Part shown: piece by piece, positions 1 through 6,238 of the stretch | How the letters are laid out: each line of letters starts with the position of its first letter | Numbering within the stretch: position 1 is the stretch's first letter | The notes under the pieces: model-generated | Seen by the model: the letters and a program-made list of their open reading frames with translations, nothing else | What the model was told of the DNA's origin: nothing | The model's database searches: none | Translations under genes and position numbers: made by a program | Source of the DNA: an uncultured Xanthobacteraceae bacterium | GTDB taxonomy: Bacteria; Pseudomonadota; Alphaproteobacteria; Rhizobiales; Xanthobacteraceae | Length of the DNA: 9,988 nucleotides | NCBI GenBank assembly: GCA_955652195.1 | Contig: CATPBC010000150.1 | Coordinates: 1-9,988, forward strand | Reading direction: 5' to 3'

Positions 1-173
1 GTCCGAGAGGCCCAAGCGCGGATATCATCCTGGCTCAAACAATGGTCGGTAGTGCCGGCCTCAGGACAGATGGGACTTGTAAATCCTGAAATCGCCCACC
101 ACCAAGCCCAGATAGCGGCACCGACAACGCCAACACCGAGCCAAAAAACAAAATGCCGCCAGTCTCTCGCCAT
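1..173 (-). CDS. Small membrane protein of unknown function (3' end outside window)
   Basis: I do not recognise this gene. An open frame begins at an ATG whose first base is 173 and runs without a stop to the window edge, giving 57 residues. A purine-rich stretch, GAGGGGGCGG, lies directly before the ATG and can act as ribosome-binding site. The product starts MARDWRHF, then has one hydrophobic, Trp-rich segment at about residues 7-31 (WLGVGVVGAAIWAWWWAI), then a more polar part with two cysteines (Cys36 and Cys45), GTTDHCLSQDDIRAW. The charged start followed by a single membrane helix suggests an inner-membrane anchor with the rest in the periplasm, but the topology is inferred. It lies in the same direction as the three genes to its right, 170 nt after the HdeA-like gene, and that gap holds a 15-bp tandem repeat. 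The C-terminus is unseen, so its full size is unknown. Confidence 0.6.
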   Translation of the reverse strand, partial: MARDWRHFVFWLGVGVVGAAIWAWWWAISGFTSPICPEAGTTDHCLSQDDIRAWASR

Positions 174-195
174 CCGCCCCCTCGCCTGCCGGCGT

Positions 196-255
196 GGCAA
201 AAGTCCACGTGGCAGTCATAGATATGGCACTCATACACCTGGCACTCATATCGGA
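196..255. repeat. 15-bp tandem repeat, four degenerate copies
   Basis: Four units of 15 bp lie head to tail at 196-210, 211-225, 226-240 and 241-255. All begin GGCA. The last two share GGCACTCATA exactly, the second has GGCAGTCATA, and the first is the most diverged. On the minus strand the array lies 22 nt upstream of the ATG of the small membrane protein gene, just beyond its ribosome-binding region, so it probably belongs to that gene's promoter or 5' leader. Fifteen bases is a multiple of three, but no supported reading frame crosses the array. It could be a binding-site array or simply the product of replication slippage. Confidence 0.6.
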
Positions 256-281
256 ACGAAAACGCGGCAAGATTGAGGGGC

Positions 282-311
282 AAATACTTTGAAGGCACTC
301 TGAAGGTATTT
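282..311. repeat. Imperfect inverted repeat upstream of the small membrane gene
   Basis: AAATAC at 282-287 is mirrored by GTATTT at 306-311. The match extends outward to GC with one extra base on the right arm (GCAAATAC against GTATTTCGC). The 18-nt centre contains TGAAGG twice, as a direct repeat. The site lies between the HdeA-like stop codon at 344 and the 15-bp repeat. The long centre makes it a poor terminator, and no T-run follows on the minus strand, so a regulator-binding site is more plausible than a hairpin. The arms are short and chance cannot be excluded. Confidence 0.25.
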
Positions 312-343
312 CGCAATAGTTCCTTTGGTTAACACCTCGGCTC

Positions 344-649
344 TCACTCCCGCTCAAACAGCGTGTCCGCCGCGGTAATCAGCCGCGTATCCGGATGCAC
401 GGCGCAATAGTCGCCAAGCTTCTTGGCATTGGCGGCGAATTGCCCGGTATCGATTATCGGCGGGTCGTCTTCCGCTCTGTAATATCCGTCGAGCCAGGCG
501 AGAATGACGCCGACATCGTCTTTGTTCGCCGATTGGAACTGTTTGCAGGTCCAGGTCGACAGGTTGATCTCGCTCGCCGCCGCCGGCGCGCTCCAATACG
601 CGCAGCAAGCCAGAATGGCGGCAAAGAGCGCGGCGGCCACATTCTTCAT
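344..649 (-). CDS. HdeA/HdeB-family periplasmic protein
   Basis: The gene encodes a 101-residue secreted protein resembling the HdeA/HdeB family, whose founding members are acid-activated periplasmic chaperones in enteric bacteria. Residues 1-25 form a signal peptide with a likely cleavage in APAAA/SE. The mature part has the family layout: LSTWTCKQF (Cys35), a helical middle with AWLDGYYRAE, and LGDYCAVHP (Cys82). These are the two cysteines expected to form the single disulfide. Cys15 and Cys16 within the signal peptide make a weak lipobox (AILAC), so a lipoprotein form is a less likely alternative. The start is well supported: GGAGGAA stands 4-6 nt before the ATG. It is the last gene of the probable three-gene operon, 16 nt after the binding-protein gene. 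A role in acid or envelope stress is inferred from the family. Many alphaproteobacterial paralogues have no tested function. Confidence 0.8.
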   Translation of the reverse strand: MKNVAAALFAAILACCAYWSAPAAASEINLSTWTCKQFQSANKDDVGVILAWLDGYYRAEDDPPIIDTGQFAANAKKLGDYCAVHPDTRLITAADTLFERE

Positions 650-665
650 CGAGTTCCTCCGCAGT

Positions 666-1655
666 TCATTCTTCGAAGCGCAAGTTGGCGGCTTTTACGA
701 TGTCGCGGAACTTGACGATGTCGGCTTCGATCATGCGGCGGAATTCGGCAGCCGGACCGCCGCCGGGCGTTACCGCTATATTTCGCAATTTCGCCGACAC
801 GCCTGGATCGCGGATCGACTCGCTCAGTGTCTTTTCCAATCTGGCGACGATGGCGGCTGGCGTCGCCGCCGGTGCAAAGATGCCGCTCCACAGATGTACA
901 TCGACGCCCGGATAGCCCGCTTCGGCCATGCTCGGCACGTCCGGCAGTTCCGCCAAGCGCTCGGCGCCGGTTACCGCAAGCGCCCTGACCTTGCCGCCTT
1001 TGACTTGCGGCACGGTCGGCGGCGGGTCGGCGATCGCCGTCATGGTCTGGCCGTCGAGCACGCTCAGGATCATCTCATTGCTGCTCTTGTACGGTATCAT
1101 CACCGCCGGCATGCCGGATTTCAATTTCAACTGCTCCATGGCGATCGTGAAGGCCGGCGAGGTGCTCGGATAATTCGCCTTGTCGGGATGCTGCTTGGCC
1201 CATTCGACCAATTCCTTGACGTTACCCGATAGATTGTCCGGGCCGATCACCATGATCAGCGGAAAGCTTCCCATCATCGCCAGCGGAATAAGCGTTTTGG
1301 TCGGATGATATTTGAGATCGGGATAGATGGCGGCCGCAATCGACATCTGACCGCTGGCGCCGACCAAGAGCGTATAGCCGTCGCCCGGCTGATTTGAGAC
1401 ATATTCCGCAGCAAGCCGACCGCCCGCTCCCGGCCTATTTTCGATGAAGACCGGCTGACCGAGGATCTCGGAAAGCTTTGCGCCGACGAGTCGCGCAAAA
1501 ATATCGTTGCCGCCGCCGGCGGCAAATCCGACGACCAAACGAACCGGCCGGGTCGGATAATTGCTCTGCGCGCGTACCGGCGCCGTAGCCCAGATCGTCG
1601 CTGCGATCGGCGCAACCAGCGCGAACCAGATCGCCCGGCGTGAAAAGTTACTCAT
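666..1655 (-). CDS. Bug/TctC-family periplasmic solute-binding protein
   Basis: This is a 329-residue extracytoplasmic binding protein of the Bug (TctC) family, which captures small carboxylates, amides or aromatic acids for tripartite tricarboxylate transporters or for sensing. Residues 1-29 are a signal peptide ending PVRA/QS. It carries an SRR pair, so export could be Sec or Tat. Family signatures follow in order: YPTRPVRLVVGFAAGGGND (33-51), GQPVFIENRPGAGG (66-79), a ligand-loop region near 189-192, and GGKVRALAVTGAERLAELPD (220-239) running into VPSMAEAGYPG. Length is normal for the family. I chose the ATG at 1655 because GGAGGAAAG stands directly upstream. An in-frame TTG at 1670 sits on top of that ribosome-binding site and is unlikely to be used. 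No TctA or TctB membrane subunits are in the window, so this is an orphan binding protein here. The ligand cannot be read from sequence. The neighbouring hydrolase hints at an ester, lactone or amide, which is inference. Confidence 0.9.
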   Translation of the reverse strand: MSNFSRRAIWFALVAPIAATIWATAPVRAQSNYPTRPVRLVVGFAAGGGNDIFARLVGAKLSEILGQPVFIENRPGAGGRLAAEYVSNQPGDGYTLLVGASGQMSIAAAIYPDLKYHPTKTLIPLAMMGSFPLIMVIGPDNLSGNVKELVEWAKQHPDKANYPSTSPAFTIAMEQLKLKSGMPAVMIPYKSSNEMILSVLDGQTMTAIADPPPTVPQVKGGKVRALAVTGAERLAELPDVPSMAEAGYPGVDVHLWSGIFAPAATPAAIVARLEKTLSESIRDPGVSAKLRNIAVTPGGGPAAEFRRMIEADIVKFRDIVKAANLRFEE

Positions 1656-1673
1656 CAAGCTTTCCTCCAAGAG

Positions 1674-1698
1674 GTTTAGTGACGTTTAGTGGCGTTTA
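1674..1698. repeat. 10-bp tandem repeat, about 2.5 copies
   Basis: GTTTAGTGAC at 1674-1683 is followed by GTTTAGTGGC at 1684-1693 and a partial third unit GTTTA at 1694-1698. The partial copy contains the TAA stop codon of the alpha/beta hydrolase (1696-1698 read on the minus strand). The array fills most of the 40-nt gap before the ribosome-binding site of the Bug-family gene. It may be a slippage product that left the stop codon and the downstream start intact. Confidence 0.55.
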
Positions 1699-2397
1699 CC
1701 AGTTCATCCAGTCGACCAAGGCCGCAGTCACGCGCTCCGGCTGTTCGAGCGTGGAAAGGTGGCCGCAATCGGCGATTATTGCGAGCTGCGCGCCGGCGAT
1801 CCCGGCAGCGATTTCGTGCGCAAGTTCGGGCGGCGTCGCCTCGTCGCCATCGCCAACGAGAACGAGCGTCGGACACTTGATCGAGGCAAGGCCGGGCCGC
1901 GAATCCGGCCGGCTCATGATCGCTTGCTGCTGGCGCAGAAACGCTTCGACGCCGGTCTCCTGCGCCATCATGCGCACCAGGCCCTGCAACGTCGTATCGT
2001 GGTGGCGGCTGCGATGCACGTAGAGTGGAAAGGCGATGTCGGCGACTTCGGCGTAGCGGCCGCTCTTGGCGAGCGCGATCACAACCTTGCGGCGCTCGGT
2101 CTGTTCCAGCGTCTCGGCGCGTGCGCCGGTATCGAGCAGCGCAAGCTTCGCGACGCGCTCCGGCGCTTGCCGCATGATTTCAAAGGCGATGTAGCCGCCC
2201 ATCGAGAGGCCGGCGAGGGCAAAACGCGGCGGCGCTGCGGCCAAAATGCGCCGCGCGATCGCTGCCATGCTGTCGTCGCGGGTATGGTCGGCGACCGTGA
2301 CCGGGCCGAAACGCCACAGCGCGGGGATCTGCTCGGCATAAAGTCTAGCCGAACAGGTCAGTCCGGGAACGAGCACGATCGGCAGCGCTTCTGCCAT
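1696..2397 (-). CDS. Alpha/beta hydrolase
   Basis: This is a 233-residue cytoplasmic alpha/beta-hydrolase-fold enzyme with no signal peptide and no visible cap insertion beyond the usual helical lid (about residues 100-165). The catalytic triad can be read: nucleophile Ser65 in GLSMGG, acid Asp185 in LVGDGDEATPP, and His213 in DCGHLSTLEQP. The oxyanion region is VLVPGLTCSARLY near residues 8-20, with PG in place of the common HG. The overall pattern is closest to esterases, lactonases and 3-oxoadipate enol-lactonase-like proteins, but the substrate is unknown. The ATG at 2397 is preferred because AGGAAA lies 6-8 nt upstream. An in-frame TTG at 2427 would add ten residues and falls in the repeat-bearing leader. 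It is the first gene of the leftward operon with the Bug-family and HdeA-like genes, and is divergent from the helicase. Confidence 0.85.
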   Translation of the reverse strand: MAEALPIVLVPGLTCSARLYAEQIPALWRFGPVTVADHTRDDSMAAIARRILAAAPPRFALAGLSMGGYIAFEIMRQAPERVAKLALLDTGARAETLEQTERRKVVIALAKSGRYAEVADIAFPLYVHRSRHHDTTLQGLVRMMAQETGVEAFLRQQQAIMSRPDSRPGLASIKCPTLVLVGDGDEATPPELAHEIAAGIAGAQLAIIADCGHLSTLEQPERVTAALVDWMNW

Positions 2398-2425
2398 AGG
2401 ATGTTTCCTGCCAAGAAACAGTGCC

Positions 2426-2461
2426 AAGAACGACGCAAAGAACGACGCAAAGAACGCGGCA
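2426..2461. repeat. 12-bp tandem repeat, three copies, in the hydrolase leader
   Basis: AAGAACGACGCA occurs twice exactly (2426-2437 and 2438-2449), followed by a third copy AAGAACGCGGCA with two changes (2450-2461). A degenerate fourth AAGAA-containing unit may precede it at 2413-2425. The array starts 28 nt upstream of the hydrolase ATG. A weak promoter-like pair on the minus strand, TTCACT (2488-2483) and TAATCT (2466-2461) with a 16-bp spacer, would place transcription start inside the array. That promoter reading is tentative. Confidence 0.65.
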
Positions 2462-2530
2462 GATTACCGGGCGGTCAGAAAAAGTGAAGAAATCTTCTTG
2501 GCTTACTGCACTGCGGCGGGGGCTTTCAGG

Positions 2531-2558
2531 TTGACTTTCGGCCAATCGATCCTATGTT
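2531..2558 (+). promoter_or_regulatory. Candidate sigma70-type promoter of the helicase
   Basis: TTGACT (2531-2536) and TATGTT (2553-2558) are separated by 16 bp, close to the housekeeping consensus. Transcription would begin near 2565 and leave a leader of roughly 80 nt before the helicase ATG at 2648. This is the best promoter match in the 250-bp divergent gap. The rest of that gap holds the 12-bp repeat and a short near-palindrome around 2487-2500 (GAAGAAATCTTC). Long leaders on RNA-helicase genes are often involved in cold or autoregulatory control, but no specific element is recognisable here. Confidence 0.45.
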
Positions 2559-2647
2559 GCGGGCAGGCCAAAAAGGCAGATTCGACCGCCTGGCGCCTAT
2601 TCCCGCTTCAATTGAAAGGGTGTGCCGGCGGTCCTAATTGAGGGTTT

Positions 2648-4009
2648 ATGTCGTTTTCCAATCTCGGCTTGTCCGAAAAAGTCGTTTCCGCCGTTGCCAC
2701 GGCTGGTTACAAAACTCCCACCCCGATCCAAGAACAGGCAATCCCGCACGTACTGGCGCGGCGCGACGTTTTAGGCATCGCGCAAACCGGTACCGGAAAA
2801 ACGGCGGCGTTCACGCTGCCGATGCTGACGATGCTGGAAGGCGGTCGCGCCCGCGCTCGAATGCCGCGCACGCTTATTCTTGAGCCGACGCGGGAACTGG
2901 CCGCGCAGGTGCAAGAAAGCTTTGTCAAGTACGGCGCCAACCACAAGCTCAATGTCGCGCTCTTGATCGGCGGCGTTTCGTTCGACGACCAGGACGTGAA
3001 GCTGACCCGCGGCGTCGATGTGCTGATCGCAACGCCCGGTCGTTTGCTCGACCATTTCGAACGCGGGCGGCTGCTGCTCAACGGCGTCGAGTTGCTGGTG
3101 ATCGACGAAGCCGATCGCATGCTCGATATGGGCTTCATTCCCGACATCGAGCGCATCTGCAAGCTCGTCCCGTTCACGCGGCAAACACTGTTTTTCACCG
3201 CGACCATGCCGCCGGAAATTCGCCGCATCACCGAGCAGTTCCTGCACAATCCGGTCCGCGTCGAGGTCTCCCGGCCGGCGACCACCGTTGCCGCCACCAC
3301 CCAGCTCATCGCCAAATCGGGCCGCGACCCGCATGAGAAGCGCGACACCTTGCGCCGGTTGATCCGTTCCGCCGATGGCATGAAGAACGCAATCATATTC
3401 TGCAACCGCAAACGCGACGTTGCCACGCTGTTCCGCTCGCTATTGCGCCACGGCTTTTCGGTCCAAGCGCTGCACGGCGACATGGATCAGCCGGCGCGCA
3501 TGGCGGCGCTCGAAAGTTTCCGCAAGGGCGAGGTAACGCTGCTCGTCGCGTCGGATGTCGCGGCGCGCGGGCTCGATATCTTGGACGTGAGTCACATCTA
3601 CAATTTCGATGTGCCGTTCCATCCCGACGACTACGTGCATCGGATCGGCCGCACCGGCCGCGCCGGCCGCAGCGGCACCGCGATCACCATCGTGGCGGGT
3701 GCTAACGACGCCAAGGCAGTCACCGCGATCGAGAAGCTGATCGGGCAACCGATCCCGCTGATGGAAAAGCTGCCGGGCCAACCTCTGCCGCCACAGCACG
3801 GCGTTAGCGAACGACCGCATGCGCAACGAAACGGCCAACCTCATAGCAAAGCCAATGACCATCACCATCCGCGGCGGCACGGTGCGCCGGCGCGCAGCGA
3901 AGAGGTGAGATCGCGCCGCACCCCGCCAGCTCCGCCGCCGCGCCCACGCAGCGAGGATGCCGACGTTTCCCATCTGCCGGCATTCCTATTCCGGCCGGTC
4001 AAGGTGTGA
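2648..4009 (+). CDS. rhlE: DEAD-box ATP-dependent RNA helicase, RhlE type
   Basis: This 453-residue protein unwinds RNA duplexes at the expense of ATP; relatives act in ribosome assembly, mRNA turnover and cold adaptation. Every DEAD-box motif is present: Q motif around GYKTPTPIQ (20-28), motif I AQTGTGKT (45-52), Ia PTRELA (80-85), Ib TPGR (129-132), II DEAD (153-156), III TAT (184-186), IV IIFCNRK (249-255), V ARGLDI (306-311) and VI HRIGRTGR (331-338). Motif III reads TAT where SAT is commoner. After about residue 375 the chain becomes a low-complexity basic tail rich in His, Pro and Arg, likely disordered and RNA-binding, ending in the hydrophobic peptide HLPAFLFRPVKV. The N-terminus MSFSNLGLSEKV matches the usual start of this subgroup. 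GAGGG lies only 3 nt before the ATG, a rather tight spacing. It converges on sufA. The rhlE symbol is by subfamily resemblance. Confidence 0.93.
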   Translation: MSFSNLGLSEKVVSAVATAGYKTPTPIQEQAIPHVLARRDVLGIAQTGTGKTAAFTLPMLTMLEGGRARARMPRTLILEPTRELAAQVQESFVKYGANHKLNVALLIGGVSFDDQDVKLTRGVDVLIATPGRLLDHFERGRLLLNGVELLVIDEADRMLDMGFIPDIERICKLVPFTRQTLFFTATMPPEIRRITEQFLHNPVRVEVSRPATTVAATTQLIAKSGRDPHEKRDTLRRLIRSADGMKNAIIFCNRKRDVATLFRSLLRHGFSVQALHGDMDQPARMAALESFRKGEVTLLVASDVAARGLDILDVSHIYNFDVPFHPDDYVHRIGRTGRAGRSGTAITIVAGANDAKAVTAIEKLIGQPIPLMEKLPGQPLPPQHGVSERPHAQRNGQPHSKANDHHHPRRHGAPARSEEVRSRRTPPAPPPRPRSEDADVSHLPAFLFRPVKV

Positions 4010-4071
4010 CGGATTAAGCAGCGTCAGCGAAGACCGCGCCGCCGCTCTTCCTGTAAACACGCAATGAAGGC

Positions 4072-4443
4072 TTATTGAACCCCGGTAGCCGGTTCGAGCT
4101 GGACCGATTCGCCGCAGCCGCAGGCCGCGGTCTGGTTCGGATTATTGAACACGAATTGCGCCGACAGCTTGTCGATCCTGTAATCCATCTCGGTGCCGAG
4201 CAGGAACAACACCGCCTTGGGATCGATCAGGATGCGCACGCCTTTGTCCTCGACGACCTCGTCCAGCGGATTGATCTTCTCGGCATATTCCATGATGTAG
4301 GCCATGCCCGCGCAGCCGCCGTTCTTGACGCCGACGCGCACGGCGGCAATCGGATGATCGGCTTTCGCCATCACCGTCTTGATGCGTTCCGCAGCGGCTT
4401 CGGTGAGCCGCACGACCTGAGGTCTCGGCCGAGCAACGGCCAT
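4072..4443 (-). CDS. sufA: A-type iron-sulfur cluster carrier SufA (HesB/IscA family)
   Basis: This 123-residue protein belongs to the HesB/IscA/SufA/ErpA family, which accepts Fe-S clusters from the SUF scaffold and hands them to apoproteins in the cytoplasm. The three ligand cysteines are present with family spacing: Cys44 in KNGGCAGM, and Cys108 and Cys110 in the CGCG motif near the end. Length is slightly above the usual 105-120 because of a short N-terminal extension and a PATGVQ tail. I chose the ATG at 4443 because GGAGG lies 8 nt upstream. A GTG at 4449 in the same frame is only about 2 nt from that site. It is the last gene of the suf operon, 88 nt after sufT across a gap that contains a hairpin, and converges on the helicase 62 bp away. 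It could equally be named iscA or erpA; operon context favours sufA. Confidence 0.9.
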   Translation of the reverse strand: MAVARPRPQVVRLTEAAAERIKTVMAKADHPIAAVRVGVKNGGCAGMAYIMEYAEKINPLDEVVEDKGVRILIDPKAVLFLLGTEMDYRIDKLSAQFVFNNPNQTAACGCGESVQLEPATGVQ

Positions 4444-4508
4444 CTTCACATCCTCCGCCCGTGTGATCGGGCCATCGTCAATTCAGCGATTCTCGCCACT
4501 TTATGTAA

Positions 4509-4529
4509 TGCGCGCCAATATCGCGCGCA
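4509..4529 (-). other. Intergenic hairpin directly after sufT
   Basis: A perfect 7-bp inverted repeat, TGCGCGC at 4509-4515 and GCGCGCA at 4523-4529, encloses a 7-nt loop. The stem is six G-C pairs plus one A-T. It begins 2 nt after the sufT stop codon on the transcribed strand. The following bases on that strand are TTACATAAAG, with no U-run, so it is not a canonical intrinsic terminator. It could stabilise or process the 3' end of the upstream suf message, or attenuate readthrough into sufA. Confidence 0.45.
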
Positions 4530-4531
4530 AC

Positions 4532-4918
4532 TCACCACATATTGAGCACCGTGCGGGCCTCGTCCGACATGCGGCTTGGATCCCACGGCGGATCCCAAAC
4601 GATATTGACCTTGGCTTCGCGCACGCCGGGAACCCCGGCGACGGCGCTTTCCACTTGCATCGGCAATTCCGCAGCCGACGGGCAATTCGGCGTGGTCAGC
4701 GTCATGTCGATTTTGACCATTCGGTCGTCATCGATGTCGACCTTATAGATCAGGCCGAGCTCATAGATGTCGGCCGGGATCTCGGGATCGTAAACCGTCT
4801 TGAGCGCACCGACGATTTCATCGGTCAGGCGCGCCATTTCGTCCGGCGGAATCGCCGACGGCCGCTCCGCGCTTTCCGCCGCAGCGGGCTTGGCATCTGT
4901 TTTGGTTTCTTCAGTCAT
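4532..4918 (-). CDS. sufT: SufT, MIP18/DUF59-family Fe-S assembly factor
   Basis: This 128-residue cytoplasmic protein has the MIP18 (DUF59) fold after a disordered, Ala/Glu-rich start of about 25 residues. Recognisable landmarks are VYDPEIPADIYELGLIYKV (42-60), the loop TTPNCPSA with the conserved Cys79, and the terminal WDPPWDPSRMS (108-118). SufT proteins of SUF operons are auxiliary factors needed for efficient maturation of Fe-S proteins, especially when demand is high; direct biochemistry is limited. The start is the ATG at 4918, whose ribosome-binding site is weak (GGATGATGG spans the sufS stop codon). It lies 9 nt after sufS, so translation is probably coupled. The gene stands between sufS and sufA, the standard alphaproteobacterial position. 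Confidence 0.9.
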   Translation of the reverse strand: MTEETKTDAKPAAAESAERPSAIPPDEMARLTDEIVGALKTVYDPEIPADIYELGLIYKVDIDDDRMVKIDMTLTTPNCPSAAELPMQVESAVAGVPGVREAKVNIVWDPPWDPSRMSDEARTVLNMW

Positions 4919-4927
4919 GACAAACCA

Positions 4928-6169
4928 TCATCCAAGCAGATTCTGCGCCTTGAGCAGCGCCTGCGCAAGGCAATCGATCTCGCCCCGCGTATTGTACATG
5001 GCGAGAGAGGCGCGGCAGGTCGCGGTCACCCCGAAACGGGCGAGGAGCGGCATGACGCAATGGGTGCCGGCCCGCACCGCCACTCCCGCGCGATCGATGA
5101 TCGTCGCCACGTCATGCGGATGCGCGCCCTTGAGCTCGAACGAAACGATCGGCCCCTTATCCTTGGCAGTGCCGAAAATGCGCAGCGAATTGATTTCGCG
5201 CAGACGATCGTGGGCGTAGCGCATCAGCTCGGCCTCATGCGCGCGAATGCGCGGCTTACCGATCGCGTTCACGTAATCGATCGCCGCGCCAAGCCCGATC
5301 GCCTGGACGATTGACGGCGTGCCGGCTTCGAATTTGTGTGGCGGATCGCCATAGGTGATGCGATCTTCGAACACTTCGCGGATCATCTCGCCGCCGCCGT
5401 TGAACGGCGGCATAGCGGCCAGATGCTCGTATTTGGCGTACAGCACGCCAATCCCAGTTGGGCCATACAGCTTGTGCCCGGTGAAGGCATAGAAGTCGCA
5501 ATCGATGTCGCGCACGTCGACATCGAGATGCACCGCGGCTTGAGCGCCGTCGAACAGCACCGGAATGCCGCGGGCATGAGCGATGCGGGTCACTTCCTTG
5601 GCCGGTACCAAGGTACCGAGCATGTTCGACATGTGGGTCATTGCCACAAGCTTGGTGCGCGGTGTGAGAAGCTTTTCGAATTCGTCGATTAGAAAATGGC
5701 CTTCATCGTCGACCGGCGCCCATTTGATCACGGCGCCCTGCCGCTCGCGCAGGAAATGCCACGGCACGATGTTGGAGTGATGCTCCATGATCGAGAGCAC
5801 GATCTCGTCGCCGGCTTTGATGCGCTCGCGGCCGAATGTGTAGGCGACGAGGTTGATCGCTTCGGTGGCATTGCGGGTGAAGACGATCTCCTCCTTGCGC
5901 TCGGCGTTGAGGAAGGCGGCCACTTTCTCGCGCGCATTCTCGTAGGCCTCGGTCGCTTCATTGGCGAGGAAATGCAGCCCGCGATGCACGTTGGCGTATT
6001 GGGTCGTGTAGGCCTCGTCGAGCCGGTCGAGCACCGCGCGTGGCTTTTGCGCCGAGGCCGCATTGTCGAGGTAAACAAGCGGCTTGCCGTAAATCTGCAT
6101 TGCCAGGATCGGAAAATCCGCCCGGATGCGATCTACGTCATAGGCACTGCTGATAACTCGTTCGTCCAT
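4928..6169 (-). CDS. sufS: Cysteine desulfurase SufS (group II, PLP-dependent)
   Basis: SufS removes sulfur from L-cysteine, giving alanine and an enzyme persulfide that feeds the SUF scaffold. The 413-residue length is normal. Visible landmarks are YLDNAASAQKP (33-43), EHHSNIVPW with the PLP-stacking histidine (130/131), DGAQAAVH (208-214), the Schiff-base lysine Lys233 in FTGHKLYGPTGIG, Arg386 in CRASLAMYNT, and the catalytic Cys371 in RAGTHCVMPLLARFG. The active-site loop has THC where E. coli SufS has HHC. I believe THC is ordinary for alphaproteobacterial SufS, so it is not a defect. The ATG at 6169 has a moderate GGAACGAAA site in front of it. A 69-nt gap separates it from sufD, the longest spacing before sufA in this operon. 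No sufE partner gene is in the window. Confidence 0.95.
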   Translation of the reverse strand: MDERVISSAYDVDRIRADFPILAMQIYGKPLVYLDNAASAQKPRAVLDRLDEAYTTQYANVHRGLHFLANEATEAYENAREKVAAFLNAERKEEIVFTRNATEAINLVAYTFGRERIKAGDEIVLSIMEHHSNIVPWHFLRERQGAVIKWAPVDDEGHFLIDEFEKLLTPRTKLVAMTHMSNMLGTLVPAKEVTRIAHARGIPVLFDGAQAAVHLDVDVRDIDCDFYAFTGHKLYGPTGIGVLYAKYEHLAAMPPFNGGGEMIREVFEDRITYGDPPHKFEAGTPSIVQAIGLGAAIDYVNAIGKPRIRAHEAELMRYAHDRLREINSLRIFGTAKDKGPIVSFELKGAHPHDVATIIDRAGVAVRAGTHCVMPLLARFGVTATCRASLAMYNTRGEIDCLAQALLKAQNLLG

Positions 6170-6238
6170 TTTCGTTCCAAATTCCCGGACCGTGGATACA
6201 GCGCGTGAGCGGTGCGCCGCCGCGCCGGCGATGCGCGC

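Noticed and set aside
504..1232. Long plus-strand open frame opposite the Bug-family and HdeA-like genes
   Set aside because: It crosses two well-supported minus-strand genes and their 16-nt gap and shows no family resemblance.
1656..1670. Alternative upstream TTG start of the Bug-family protein
   Set aside because: The TTG overlaps the GGAGGA ribosome-binding site that serves the ATG at 1655. The signal peptide also begins properly at that ATG.
2398..2427. Sigma54-like element TGGCAC followed by CTTGG upstream of the hydrolase
   Set aside because: The spacing between the two elements is off by at least one base and the -12 element lacks the required GC, so it does not fit the strict sigma54 layout.
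4029..4050. Possible bidirectional terminator between the helicase and sufA
   Set aside because: GAAGA and TCTTC form only a 5-bp stem around a 12-nt loop with no adjacent T-run. It is too weak to call.
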